DNA of 64,000 nt from Thermococcus barophilus MP. Lineage in GTDB: Archaea > Methanobacteriota_B > Thermococci > Thermococcales > Thermococcaceae. Both the position numbers and the translations under genes were made by a program. The stretch's first letter is position 1. Each line of letters begins with the position of its first letter. Where the stretch lies: NCBI RefSeq assembly GCF_000151105.2, contig NC_014804.1, positions 930,001-994,000 on the forward strand, given 5' to 3'. Below are positions 46,863-55,622 of the stretch, one piece after another. The notes beneath the pieces were generated by a model. It worked only from the letters and a program-made list of their open reading frames with translations, was not told where the DNA came from and did not search any database.

Positions 46863-47234
46863 ATGGCAAAGCCAAGTTACGTAAAATTTGAGGTTCCAAA
46901 AGAGCTGGCTGAGAAAGCCCTTGAGGCTGTTGAGATTGCAAGAGACACTGGAAGAATAAGGAAAGGCACAAACGAGACAACAAAAGCCGTTGAAAGGGGA
47001 CAGGCAAAGCTTGTCATAATCGCAGAAGATGTTGATCCAGAGGAGATTGTCGCACACTTACCACCACTCTGTGAGGAAAAGGAGATTCCATACATCTATG
47101 TTCCAAGCAAGAAGGAGCTTGGGGCTGCTGCTGGTATTGAGGTTTCAGCTGCAAGCGTTGCTATAATCGAGCCGGGTAAGGCTCGTGAGCTTGTTGAGGA
47201 AATCGCTATGAAGGTTAGGGAGCTTATGAAGTGA
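46863..47234 (+). CDS. rpl7ae: Ribosomal protein L7Ae
   Basis: 123 residues from ATG 46863 after ggagggatgtgaa; the upstream frame is non-coding leader. [20 protein letters not shown] is the K-turn binding segment. L7Ae binds 23S rRNA, C/D and H/ACA guide RNAs and RNase P RNA, so it also serves the guide RNAs found in this window. First gene of the L7Ae-S28e-L24e-NDK-aIF2 cluster. Confidence 0.97.
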   Translation: MAKPSYVKFEVPKELAEKALEAVEIARDTGRIRKGTNETTKAVERGQAKLVIIAEDVDPEEIVAHLPPLCEEKEIPYIYVPSKKELGAAAGIEVSAASVAIIEPGKARELVEEIAMKVRELMK

Positions 47235-47326
47235 GCTCCCTCTTCCTCCCCTTTACATTCACACTCATCGAAAGATTTAAAGGTCATTGAGTGAGGTTTT
47301 TTATAGCTATAATAGAGGTGTGAGGA

Positions 47327-47536
47327 ATGAGCGACGAAGGATACGCTGCTGAGGTTATTGAAATCGTTGGAAGGACTGGAGTTACAGGTGGCGTTACTCA
47401 GGTTAAGGTTAGGGTTTTAGAGGGCAGAGATAAGGGAAGAGTCATCAGAAGGAACATTAAGGGCCCAGTGAGAGTTGGCGACATTGTCATTCTCAGAGAG
47501 ACTGAGAGAGAAGCAAGAGAGATTAAGGCAAGGTGA
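47327..47536 (+). CDS. rps28e: Ribosomal protein S28e
   Basis: 69 residues. [20 protein letters not shown] and [13 protein letters not shown] identify S28e, an OB-fold protein of the small subunit. It follows L7Ae and precedes L24e by five bases. Confidence 0.96.
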   Translation: MSDEGYAAEVIEIVGRTGVTGGVTQVKVRVLEGRDKGRVIRRNIKGPVRVGDIVILRETEREAREIKAR

Positions 47537-47541
47537 TGTAA

Positions 47542-47751
47542 ATGGCAAGGTGGAACGTCTGCTCATATTGTGGAAAGGAATTCGAGCCAGGAACAGGAAA
47601 GATGTTCGTCAGAAACGATGGCAGAGTTTTCTTCTTCTGCTCAAGCAAGTGCGAAAAGTACTTCCTCATGGGCAGAAACCCAAGAAAGCTTAAGTGGACA
47701 AAGGCATTCCAAGAGGCAAGGCTCCAGAGAGCAAGGAGCAGAAGAAGGTGA
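47542..47751 (+). CDS. rpl24e: Ribosomal protein L24e
   Basis: 69 residues. [11 protein letters not shown]...CSSKCEKYF is the zinc-binding pattern of L24e, and the [12 protein letters not shown] tail is conserved. In most related genomes the nucleoside diphosphate kinase gene comes next; here an exported gene intervenes. A T-rich run after the stop suggests that transcription now ends here. Confidence 0.96.
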   Translation: MARWNVCSYCGKEFEPGTGKMFVRNDGRVFFFCSSKCEKYFLMGRNPRKLKWTKAFQEARLQRARSRRR

Positions 47752-47754
47752 ACT

Positions 47755-47773
47755 TTCTGTTCTTTATTTTTTG
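47755..47773 (+). terminator. T-rich terminator after L24e
   Basis: The stretch just after the L24e stop has three T runs including tatttttt. It would end the ribosomal transcript before the inserted exported gene, which has its own TATA-like ttaaatatt at about 47860-47870. Confidence 0.45.
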
Positions 47774-47914
47774 AATCGTTAGCGGGATTACTTTTATCGA
47801 TAGTTTCAAAATTCTGCAGTTATACTATGGCTTTGTTGTCTAATAACCAGCCGAAAATCTTAAATATTATCAGTGGTTTATAAAGTTTTGAAATACCCCT
47901 TGGGGAGGGGGCGA

Positions 47915-48739
47915 ATGAAGCAGAAGATTGTATGGTTTATATTTGGGATATTATTGGGTAGTATGTTTCTTGTATATGCAGACAGTGGATTTAGGAACAA
48001 CTCTTGTAAATGCAGTACAAACATTGAAGAATTACACGCAAGTGGGACTCTCAATTATACTATTAAGGGACCTTACAATCTGACTCCAAGGGAAGTTATG
48101 CTCTCACTACCTTTAGAGGGAGCAAAAATACTAAACAAAAAAATTCAAGGAGCAAAACATATAGCAACATTTCCAGTAAAAGGGGCATATTATTCTATAT
48201 TCCAGAAATCGTCTAATCCCTTAACAGACTCATTTTACGTCATTTGGGATAAGAATGGAATCAAAGAAATTGACAAATTAAAATTCAAAATACTGGAAGA
48301 AAAGACAGAAACAAAAGCATCTGGTAAAGAAACATTCTATTATATTAAAGCTCAGGTATCTAATGTAGAAGCACTAAGCACAGTTTATGTAATTACTGCA
48401 GAATATACTTACACTTGGAGCATAGGTGATGCTGTTTGGTCAAAAACAGTTGCTAAAGGTACTTTTTGGGTAGATTATGGAAATAAGATTCTTAGTGTTA
48501 ATGATCTTTCATATGAATATCACCCATGGGGAGTTATCAAGTGCTCATTCAGCTCCCATACCAGTGGAGTTGGTACAGTTTCTGCTGGAGTTTATGCAGA
48601 CGCCAGCTATATGTTCTGGGATCTATTATCCCCAGTTGCTGCCCATTGGGACGCACACTCTAGAGTTTTTGTAGACGCATGGACAAATATTAACGGCTAT
48701 GGCTGGGGTAATAAGTGGATTGGTGGACCATGGTGCTGA
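47915..48739 (+). CDS. Exported protein of unknown function inside the L24e-NDK cluster
   Basis: 274 residues from ATG 47915 after ggagggggcga; the longer start upstream is not supported. Signal peptide (IVWFIFGILLGSMFLVYA), then SCKCSTN, two close cysteines, a middle of polar beta-rich sequence, and a final aromatic part (AHWDAHSRVFVDAWTNINGY) ending GGPWC. AT content and codon use differ from the ribosomal neighbours. No family recognised. It may be a surface or toxin-like protein; this is a guess from context. Confidence 0.66.
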   Translation: MKQKIVWFIFGILLGSMFLVYADSGFRNNSCKCSTNIEELHASGTLNYTIKGPYNLTPREVMLSLPLEGAKILNKKIQGAKHIATFPVKGAYYSIFQKSSNPLTDSFYVIWDKNGIKEIDKLKFKILEEKTETKASGKETFYYIKAQVSNVEALSTVYVITAEYTYTWSIGDAVWSKTVAKGTFWVDYGNKILSVNDLSYEYHPWGVIKCSFSSHTSGVGTVSAGVYADASYMFWDLLSPVAAHWDAHSRVFVDAWTNINGYGWGNKWIGGPWC

Positions 48740-48857
48740 TTTCCAAATTTTTCTTTTAGCTTTAGCGTCTTCAGCTCTTTCAACTGCCTTACTGAATGAA
48801 ATATTTATGACCAAAAAGCATTTTAACACTTCATGCTAAGCTCTTCTGGTGTTGCCA

Positions 48858-49364
48858 ATGGCTGACAATAAGGTTGAGCGCACATTGGTTATAATAAAGC
48901 CAGATGCCGTTGTTAGGGGATTAATAGGAGAAATCATCTCAAGATTTGAAAAGAAAGGCCTTAAAATCGTTGGAATGAAGATGATTCACATTGATAGAGA
49001 GCTGGCGGAGAGACACTATGAGGAGCACAAAGGGAAGCCGTTCTTCAATGCCCTCATTGACTACATAACAAAGGCTCCAAGCGTTGTCATGGTGGTTGAG
49101 GGTCGTTACGCCATCAGCGTCGTGAGAAAGATGGCTGGTGCAACTGATCCAAAAGACGCAGAGCCGGGAACAATAAGGGGAGATTTAGGTTTGGATGTTG
49201 GGGATGCAATCTATAATGTTGTCCATGCAAGCGACAGCCCGGAGAGCGCTGAGCGTGAGATAAACCTCTACTTCAAGCCCGAAGAAATCTTTGAATATTC
49301 AAAAGCCGCTGACTGGTTCTACAAGACGCACTGGGATAAGGAAAAGGGCGAGTGGATTGAGTAG
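48858..49364 (+). CDS. ndk: Nucleoside diphosphate kinase
   Basis: 168 residues from ATG 48858 after ggtgttgcca. [19 protein letters not shown] is the N-terminal signature and [16 protein letters not shown] carries the phosphorylated histidine. It equalises NTP pools. The TATA-like atatttatga about 50 bases upstream suggests its own promoter now that it is split from L24e. A T-rich terminator follows. Confidence 0.97.
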   Translation: MADNKVERTLVIIKPDAVVRGLIGEIISRFEKKGLKIVGMKMIHIDRELAERHYEEHKGKPFFNALIDYITKAPSVVMVVEGRYAISVVRKMAGATDPKDAEPGTIRGDLGLDVGDAIYNVVHASDSPESAEREINLYFKPEEIFEYSKAADWFYKTHWDKEKGEWIE

Positions 49365-49376
49365 TTTTTCTTTTCT
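49365..49376 (+). terminator. T-rich terminator after ndk
   Basis: tttttcttttct directly follows the ndk stop codon. aIF2 then has a separate leader. Confidence 0.45.
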
Positions 49377-49473
49377 ACCAAACTTTTAAAAGTCAATTTT
49401 TTAAATTAGCTTGGAGCTTGCATTAAGTTGACGCTCATTTAATAATTTGACAAACGACAAGAAGGTGGGAAAA

Positions 49474-52400
49474 ATGAAAAGAATTAGACAGCCAATTATA
49501 GCTGTTCTTGGTCATGTTGATCATGGAAAGTGCCTCTTACCAGATGAAAAGATAATAGTTCCAGAGCTTGGTGAAGTTACATTAAAAGAGCTGTTTGAGC
49601 TTGGAGGAGAAGTTATTGCTAAAGATTGGGAAAAAGAAATCAGAAAACTTAACATTGAGGTTCATGTTGTAAGTCAAGACGGGACTATTCGGAGAGCTAA
49701 AAGTCCCTATATCTGGCGGTTGAAGCACAGGGGCAAAATCCTTAGGGTGAAGCTAAAAAACTGGCACTCTATTAGTGTAACCCCGGAGCATCCGTTTCTA
49801 ACGAACAAAGGATGGAAACGAGCCGACCAGCTTAAGCCAGGAGACTATGTTGCAGTTCCAAAGAGAATCGAGGGGAATGAGAGCTACGAGCGTTTTATGG
49901 AGTTCGTTTACTCGAAAATTCTAACGAAAGAACTAATTGTAAAGATAGGTGAGGATAAGCTCGAAAAAATTAGGAAGCACTTTAGAGAATATAAGATATA
50001 CAAGGTCCAAAAAAATGTCTTCAGAAAAGAGGACATTGAAAAATTGAATCTCAACGATAGCATTGAAAAAATAGCTTTTACTCCCCGGGTTCATCGCTCT
50101 GGAAAGCCTCTATACTATCTGGAAATGCCAAAAAGTATGGGCGAGTGGAAGGCTGTGTTCTACTTTGCTGGAGTCATGTTCGGTGATGGAAGTCAAGAAA
50201 AAATAGCAAACAACGATGAGGAAGTCTTCGAGAGGCTCAAAGGTCTTGAATCCCTTGGTGTAGAGCTTGTTAGAGTCAAGAGGAGAACTTCCTACGAAAT
50301 AGAACTGAGAAAAGCGAAAAATGCCCTGCTTAGATTGATAAAAGTGCTTTTCGAGTATCCGGAAGAGAAAAAGGCTCATAACATCAAGGTTCCAAAAGTC
50401 CTCTTCATTGCTCCAAAGGGGCTCGTGGCTGAATTCGTTAGGGGCTACTTTGATGCAGACGCTTATGTCAGCTTGAAGGATGCAAGAATTGAAGTAACGA
50501 GTGCATCAAAGGAGTTCATTGAAAAGCTAACTCTCGTGCTTCTCAGGTTTGGAATCCTGTCGAAAATTTATGAGAATAAAGGATACTGGACACTGATAAT
50601 CTCAGGAAGAAGGAACCTTATTGAATTTAGGAGACATATCGGATTCACAGTAAGAGCCAAGGCTGAGAGGCTTGATGAGATAATTAAGAAGAGTAAAAAG
50701 AGCGAGCTTTATCCAATTCAGGAAGAGCTCAAAAGGCTGAGGCTTTTATTTGGATTTACAAAAAGCGAACTCAACAGCGAAGTTTCTTATTACTCAAAAT
50801 ATGAAAGCTCAGAGCTTCCGAGTTATGAAATCCTCAAGAAGATTCTTGCTGCAATCAGGCGGGGCTCAAAAAACCTTGATACAAAGCTCAGTACCCTTGA
50901 AGGCTCAAAAATAGATCACAACTACATTAAGGCTTTTGAAGCAGACGGTTTAATCAAAAACGGAAAGCTTACAGAACTCGGCAAAGAGCTCGTCGAAGTC
51001 TGGAAGAACAAAGAGTTCGATTCAAAGGACGTGGACTACATTGAGAACATAATTGAGAACCTTGCCTTTATACCTGTGGAAAGTGTTGAAGAAATAGAAT
51101 ATGACGGCTATGTCTATGACCTCACAACCGAAACTCACAACTTCATAGCCAACGGAATCTTAGTCCACAACACCACTCTGCTTGACAAAATCCGTAAAAC
51201 AAATGTCGCCGCTAAAGAAGCCGGGGGGATAACCCAGCACATAGGTGCAACTGAAGTCCCTATCGATGTTGTTAAGCAAATTGCTGGGCCTCTCCTAAAG
51301 CTCTGGAAAGGCGAGATAAAGCTTCCTGGCTTGCTGTTTATTGACACTCCAGGTCACGAGGCATTCACAAGTTTGAGAGCGAGAGGAGGCAGTTTGGCTG
51401 ATTTGGCCATTCTCATTGTTGACATAAATGAAGGCTTTCAGCCCCAGACAATTGAGAGTATTGAAATCCTGAGAAGATATAAAACACCGTTCATAGTTGC
51501 TGCAAACAAGATTGACCGTATAAAGGGCTGGAAAATCCAGGAATGGGAGCCTTTCTTGGTGAACATTAAAAAACAGGATCAAAGAGCTGTGCAAGAGCTT
51601 GAGACAAAGCTCTGGGAGCTTATTGGAAAGTTCTATGAGATGGGCTTCCAAGCGAACAGGTTTGATAGAGTTCAAGACTTTACACGTGAGCTGGCTATCG
51701 TTCCAATTTCAGCCAAGTATGGGATAGGTGTTCCGGAGCTTTTAGTCCTCATAGCTGGTTTATCTCAGAAGTATTTGGAGAAAAAGCTCAAGATTGAGGT
51801 TGAAGGTCCAGCGAGGGGTACGATCCTTGAGGTTAGGGAAGAGCCGGGATTGGGGACAACTATTGATGTCATAATCTACGATGGAACACTCCACAAGGAT
51901 GACATCATAGTCGTCGGTGGAAAGGACAAAGCAATAGTAACGAAGATCAGAGCTTTGCTCAAGCCGAAGCCCTTGGATGAGATTAGAGACCCAAGGTTCA
52001 GGTTTGACCAAGTTGATGAAGTCGTTGCAGCGGCGGGTGTTAAGATAGCCGCACCCGATTTGGAGGAGGCCTTAGCAGGTTCACCGGTGATAGCGTGCAG
52101 GAGTGAAGAGGAAATCGAAAAAGCAAGGCAGGAAATTCTTAACCAGATTAAAAGCGTTGTGATAAGCACGGACAAGGTTGGGGTAATAGTTAAGGCTGAC
52201 ACTCTTGGAAGCCTTGAAGCGTTAAGCAAGGAGCTCCAGGAGAAAAACATCCCCATTAGAAAAGCTGATGTCGGAAACATAAGCAAAACCGATGTCATGG
52301 AGGCTCTAAGCGTAAAAGAAGAAAAGCCTCTCTACGGTGTCGTTCTTGGATTCAACGTCAAAGTCAACGAAGATGCGGAGGAAATTGCAAAGGCCAAGGG

Positions 52401-52908
52401 GGTGCCAATATTCGTCGGGAACATCATCTATAAGATAATTGAGGACTACGAAGCATGGGTAAAAGCGGAAGAAGAGAAGAAGAAAAAGGAGCTGTTAGCT
52501 AAGACAACTTTCCCCGGCGTTATAAGACTGTTCCCAGATGAACGTTACGTCTTCAGGAGAAGTCATCCAGCAATAGTTGGTGTTGAAGTCCTTGAGGGAA
52601 GAATTAAGCCTGGCTACACTCTAATAAAGCAAAACGGACAGAAGGTCGGAACAATAAAGTCCATTAAGTCCAAAAATGACTTTCTCCAAGAAGCCAAAAA
52701 AGGTGAAGCCGTTGCCATTGCCATTGATGGCCCAATAGTTGGAAGGCACATCCATCCAGGAGAAATTCTCTACGTTGATTTGAGCAGAGACGATGCAATA
52801 AGGCTTGTGAAAGAGCTTAGAGATATGCTTGACGAGACCGATATAAAGGCTTTGAAGATGATTGCAAAAGTTAAGGCAAGAGAAGATCCGTTCTGGGCGG
52901 CTCTTTGA
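49474..52908 (+). CDS. infB: Translation initiation factor aIF2/IF5B-type GTPase with intein
   Basis: 1144 residues before splicing, about 597 after. ATG 49474 follows aaggtggg; the nine codons before it are not used. The host protein has AVLGHVDHGK (P-loop), FIDTPGHEAF (G3) and NKID (G4), followed by beta-barrel and C-terminal domains of the IF2/eIF5B type that promote subunit joining and Met-tRNA placement. The intein interrupts the P-loop just after Lys 19, so the factor is inactive until splicing. Confidence 0.96.
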   Translation: MKRIRQPIIAVLGHVDHGKCLLPDEKIIVPELGEVTLKELFELGGEVIAKDWEKEIRKLNIEVHVVSQDGTIRRAKSPYIWRLKHRGKILRVKLKNWHSISVTPEHPFLTNKGWKRADQLKPGDYVAVPKRIEGNESYERFMEFVYSKILTKELIVKIGEDKLEKIRKHFREYKIYKVQKNVFRKEDIEKLNLNDSIEKIAFTPRVHRSGKPLYYLEMPKSMGEWKAVFYFAGVMFGDGSQEKIANNDEEVFERLKGLESLGVELVRVKRRTSYEIELRKAKNALLRLIKVLFEYPEEKKAHNIKVPKVLFIAPKGLVAEFVRGYFDADAYVSLKDARIEVTSASKEFIEKLTLVLLRFGILSKIYENKGYWTLIISGRRNLIEFRRHIGFTVRAKAERLDEIIKKSKKSELYPIQEELKRLRLLFGFTKSELNSEVSYYSKYESSELPSYEILKKILAAIRRGSKNLDTKLSTLEGSKIDHNYIKAFEADGLIKNGKLTELGKELVEVWKNKEFDSKDVDYIENIIENLAFIPVESVEEIEYDGYVYDLTTETHNFIANGILVHNTTLLDKIRKTNVAAKEAGGITQHIGATEVPIDVVKQIAGPLLKLWKGEIKLPGLLFIDTPGHEAFTSLRARGGSLADLAILIVDINEGFQPQTIESIEILRRYKTPFIVAANKIDRIKGWKIQEWEPFLVNIKKQDQRAVQELETKLWELIGKFYEMGFQANRFDRVQDFTRELAIVPISAKYGIGVPELLVLIAGLSQKYLEKKLKIEVEGPARGTILEVREEPGLGTTIDVIIYDGTLHKDDIIVVGGKDKAIVTKIRALLKPKPLDEIRDPRFRFDQVDEVVAAAGVKIAAPDLEEALAGSPVIACRSEEEIEKARQEILNQIKSVVISTDKVGVIVKADTLGSLEALSKELQEKNIPIRKADVGNISKTDVMEALSVKEEKPLYGVVLGFNVKVNEDAEEIAKAKGVPIFVGNIIYKIIEDYEAWVKAEEEKKKKELLAKTTFPGVIRLFPDERYVFRRSHPAIVGVEVLEGRIKPGYTLIKQNGQKVGTIKSIKSKNDFLQEAKKGEAVAIAIDGPIVGRHIHPGEILYVDLSRDDAIRLVKELRDMLDETDIKALKMIAKVKAREDPFWAAL
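49531..51171 (+). mobile_element. Homing-type intein in the aIF2 P-loop
   Basis: 547 residues from Cys 20 to Asn 566 of the precursor, inserted between GHVDHGK and TTLLDKIRK, so splicing restores GHVDHGKT. Block A starts CLLPDEKIIV; block B has VTPEHPF with the needed histidine; the end is ANGILVHN, with His-Asn, and the first extein residue is Thr. Two LAGLIDADG-type motifs (FAGVMFGDGS and VRGYFDADA) mean a homing endonuclease is present and looks intact. This is the known aIF2 insertion site in Thermococcales. Confidence 0.95.
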
Positions 52909-52911
52909 TTT

Positions 52912-54291
52912 TTATTTTCTCACATCTTTCTTTTCAATAAGCCTTTCGAAATCCTCCAAATCCCAGACCAGCCAGCCTTTGCTCCTCAACTTTTCTTTTC
53001 CTTCTAAGCTCTTGGCCACCAGTCCGTAAGCCTTTGTCCAGCCGTCCAGCCCAACGAGTTCTGCCTTCCGCTCAAGATCTTTGAGAACTCCACGAGCTTC
53101 CCTATCTTTCAAATCCTTCCACTTGACCTCAACGAAGAGCGCCTTCTTTTCCCGCTCGTTCAAAGCCACAAGATCAATCTCCTCATTCTTGTGCCACCAC
53201 TTCCCGATCTTCGTGAACTTAAATGGGAGCTTTTCTCTCCTGTTCAGCTCCCTGAGGAACTGCTCGACAACCTTTTCGAAAACGAAGCCCAAATACTGGT
53301 TATACTCCTCCTCAAAGTTCTCAATATATCCGAACTCAAGAAGCTGAGAGCGGTTGGGGTAGACAAAGCGGAACCAGAAGTTAAAGTAGAGGTCGCTGAG
53401 GTAGTAGCGTGCGTTCCTCCTCCGTTCGGGTTCCCCAACAGGATGCTTCTCTTCAACTATGTGAAGGGTCTGGAGGTTACTGAGATATTGGGAGACCGTC
53501 GAACTTGGCAAACCCGTAAAGCTCACTATATCGCCGAACTTTGTCTTGCCAAAGGCTATTGCCTTGAGTATTGCGAAGTAGCGCGCCGGCTCTCTCAGTT
53601 CTGTTCTAAGCAAAAATTCCGCCTCATCAAAGAGGGGTTTATTTGGCTGGAATACCCCTTCAAGCTTCTCTCCAGCGCTCAGCCTGAACTGAACCTCCTT
53701 TATATAAGCCGGGATGCCATCTGTTATGCCGTAAATTCTAACGAGTTCTTCCCAGCTTTTTTCAGGGAAAAACTCGCGCAGATGGAAGAATTTTAAGGGT
53801 TCAAGCTTTATTGAGAGAGTTCTCCTTCCATAGAGCGGACTTTTGTATCCGAGAACTTGGCTTTCCATGATGCTTATTGAAGAACCTGTGAGGACGAGCT
53901 TAAGGTTTTTTGAACTGTCCCAAATCTTTTGAAACTTTGAGATTATTGCCCTGTTGGACTTAATAAGGTTCGGAAACTCATCTATTATCACAATGACATT
54001 TGAACCATCAAGAAGCTCGAAAAGCTCCTCCCACGAGAGTTCTGCCTTTGCTATGATGGGATTTCCAAGAACTTCAGCAGTTAATTTCCTGAACATCAGA
54101 AGATTTTCTTCTTCAAGTGTTTCTTCGGCGAAAAAATAAATATGGTTAAGACTCTTCACGGATTTTTGAACGAGAGCGGTTTTTCCCACTCTTCTGCGTC
54201 CGTAAACAATTATAAGCTCCTTTCTTTTGCTGATGTATGCTTTTCTCAATGCCTCAAGCTCATTTTCACGGTTCACAAATTGTTCATACAT
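52912..54291 (-). CDS. Archaeal-type ATPase with DUF234-like C-terminus
   Basis: 459 residues. IIVYGRRRVGKTALV is the Walker A loop of the archaeal ATPase family (Pfam 01637), and VIVIIDEFPNLI the Walker B. After a winged-helix (FTGLPSSTVSQYLSNL) comes a nuclease-like region with EIDLVALNEREKKALFVEVK, which matches the DUF234/PD-(D/E)XK pattern. Such proteins are numerous in Thermococcales and of unclear role, perhaps DNA-linked or defence-like. It ends three bases after aIF2 on the other strand. Confidence 0.88.
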   Translation of the reverse strand: MYEQFVNRENELEALRKAYISKRKELIIVYGRRRVGKTALVQKSVKSLNHIYFFAEETLEEENLLMFRKLTAEVLGNPIIAKAELSWEELFELLDGSNVIVIIDEFPNLIKSNRAIISKFQKIWDSSKNLKLVLTGSSISIMESQVLGYKSPLYGRRTLSIKLEPLKFFHLREFFPEKSWEELVRIYGITDGIPAYIKEVQFRLSAGEKLEGVFQPNKPLFDEAEFLLRTELREPARYFAILKAIAFGKTKFGDIVSFTGLPSSTVSQYLSNLQTLHIVEEKHPVGEPERRRNARYYLSDLYFNFWFRFVYPNRSQLLEFGYIENFEEEYNQYLGFVFEKVVEQFLRELNRREKLPFKFTKIGKWWHKNEEIDLVALNEREKKALFVEVKWKDLKDREARGVLKDLERKAELVGLDGWTKAYGLVAKSLEGKEKLRSKGWLVWDLEDFERLIEKKDVRK

Positions 54292-54317
54292 GATTATGAT
54301 AATTAAGCCTGAACTAT

Positions 54318-55580
54318 TTAAACTTTTCTCACCAGCTTAACAACAGCCTCAACGTGCGGCGTATGCGGGAACATATCAATTAAAAGGGCATCTTCAATCT
54401 GGTAAGCCTTTTTCAAGTGATTCTCATAGTCAAGCTTGAAAGCCTTTGGATTGCAGGAAACATAAATAATGTTCTCAACGTTACTCTTTGCCAAGAGTTC
54501 TGCCGTCTCTTTCAGCCCTTTTCTTGGAGGGTCAACTACAGCAGTATCGTAATCTCCGATTGCCGTTTCTTCTGCCTTCCCAAGTCTAAAAACTGCATCA
54601 ACACCGTTGAGCTTGGCGTTTTTATTTGCCATCTCAACTGCAAATGGATTAGCTTCAACCCCCTCAACCTTAAAACCCCTCTTAGCCAGCCAAATTCCAA
54701 AAGTCCCGAGTCCTGAATATAAGTCCAGGATTTTCTCACCTTCCGTGAAGCCCTCAGCGGCTTTCAACAACAGAGGCAGGGCATAAGAATTTGCTTGGAA
54801 AAAACTGTTTGGGTGAATTAGATAAACCACATCCCCGATCCTTTCGCTGATGTAGGGTTTCCCAGCTATGAGCTTAGGCTCTCCTTTTGGGTCGTCTCTT
54901 TTGTCAGCTTTAAAGCTCCAGTAGAGGGAATCTGCAAAGTAGAAGTAGTCCCTAAAAGCTTCTGCAAGCTTTTCATTCGGCTTAATGTGGGCTATAAGGC
55001 TTATCATGACTTCGTCTGTAGATTTGCCCTCTCTAACGCTCAAGTAGTGGACATCCCCTCTCTTTCTTTTTAAATCCCAAGCTTTAAGATTCTCTTCCTT
55101 CATAAACTCCTTTAAAGTCTTTAGATAGTCCCAAGTTTTGTTTGAGAAGACAGGGCACTCTTTGACATCAACGATGCTTAAGGGTCTGGCATATTCCTTA
55201 AATCCAATCCCTTGAGTTGTCACGATGAAGTTGCTCGAATTCCTAAATCCAAAGAGCTTTGGTGAACCTTTGATATCGGTTGCAATGCCTGTAATTTTCC
55301 TAAAATTTTCTTGCTTAAGCTTCAGCTGTTCTTTATACCTTATATGCTGCCACAAGCAGCCTCCACACTTTCCAAAATGCATGCATCTTGGAGATTGCCT
55401 GAGTTGAGAAAACTCAACAACTTCAAATTTCTCAGCAATATATCTTCCAAATCTTCTCCTCGTTGTATACACTCTCACAAAGTCTCCAGCAACAGTATAT
55501 GGGACATAGATCGGCTTTTCAGCCTTTAAAACACCTAACCCTTCATCGCTCATCTCTTCAATGTAGCCTTGAGCTTTCAT
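54318..55580 (-). CDS. TrmA/RlmD-family RNA m5U methyltransferase
   Basis: 420 residues. A TRAM-like N-terminus, CMHFGKCGGCLWQ with ECPVF (iron-sulfur cysteines), the SAM motif ILDLYSGLGTFGIWLA, DPPRKGL and the catalytic YVSCNPK are present. It methylates uridine at C5 in tRNA (position 54) or 23S rRNA; Pyrococcus has paralogues for each and the sequence alone does not decide. ATG 55580 is the only good start. Confidence 0.93.
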   Translation of the reverse strand: MKAQGYIEEMSDEGLGVLKAEKPIYVPYTVAGDFVRVYTTRRRFGRYIAEKFEVVEFSQLRQSPRCMHFGKCGGCLWQHIRYKEQLKLKQENFRKITGIATDIKGSPKLFGFRNSSNFIVTTQGIGFKEYARPLSIVDVKECPVFSNKTWDYLKTLKEFMKEENLKAWDLKRKRGDVHYLSVREGKSTDEVMISLIAHIKPNEKLAEAFRDYFYFADSLYWSFKADKRDDPKGEPKLIAGKPYISERIGDVVYLIHPNSFFQANSYALPLLLKAAEGFTEGEKILDLYSGLGTFGIWLAKRGFKVEGVEANPFAVEMANKNAKLNGVDAVFRLGKAEETAIGDYDTAVVDPPRKGLKETAELLAKSNVENIIYVSCNPKAFKLDYENHLKKAYQIEDALLIDMFPHTPHVEAVVKLVRKV

Positions 55581-55622
55581 GGAGAAAAAGTTGAAAGGAA
55601 AGCTTAAAAGAATATCGAAACC

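Noticed and set aside
48626-48829. Minus-strand frame with KAVERAEDAKAKRKIWK
   Set aside because: The charged stretch looks protein-like, but the frame runs opposite the exported gene and lacks a promoter and ribosome binding site. Probably chance.
53191-53796. A 201-residue plus-strand reading frame
   Set aside because: It lies wholly opposite the archaeal ATPase gene, which has clear Walker motifs. Its sequence shows no domain and no ribosome binding site, so it is a shadow frame.
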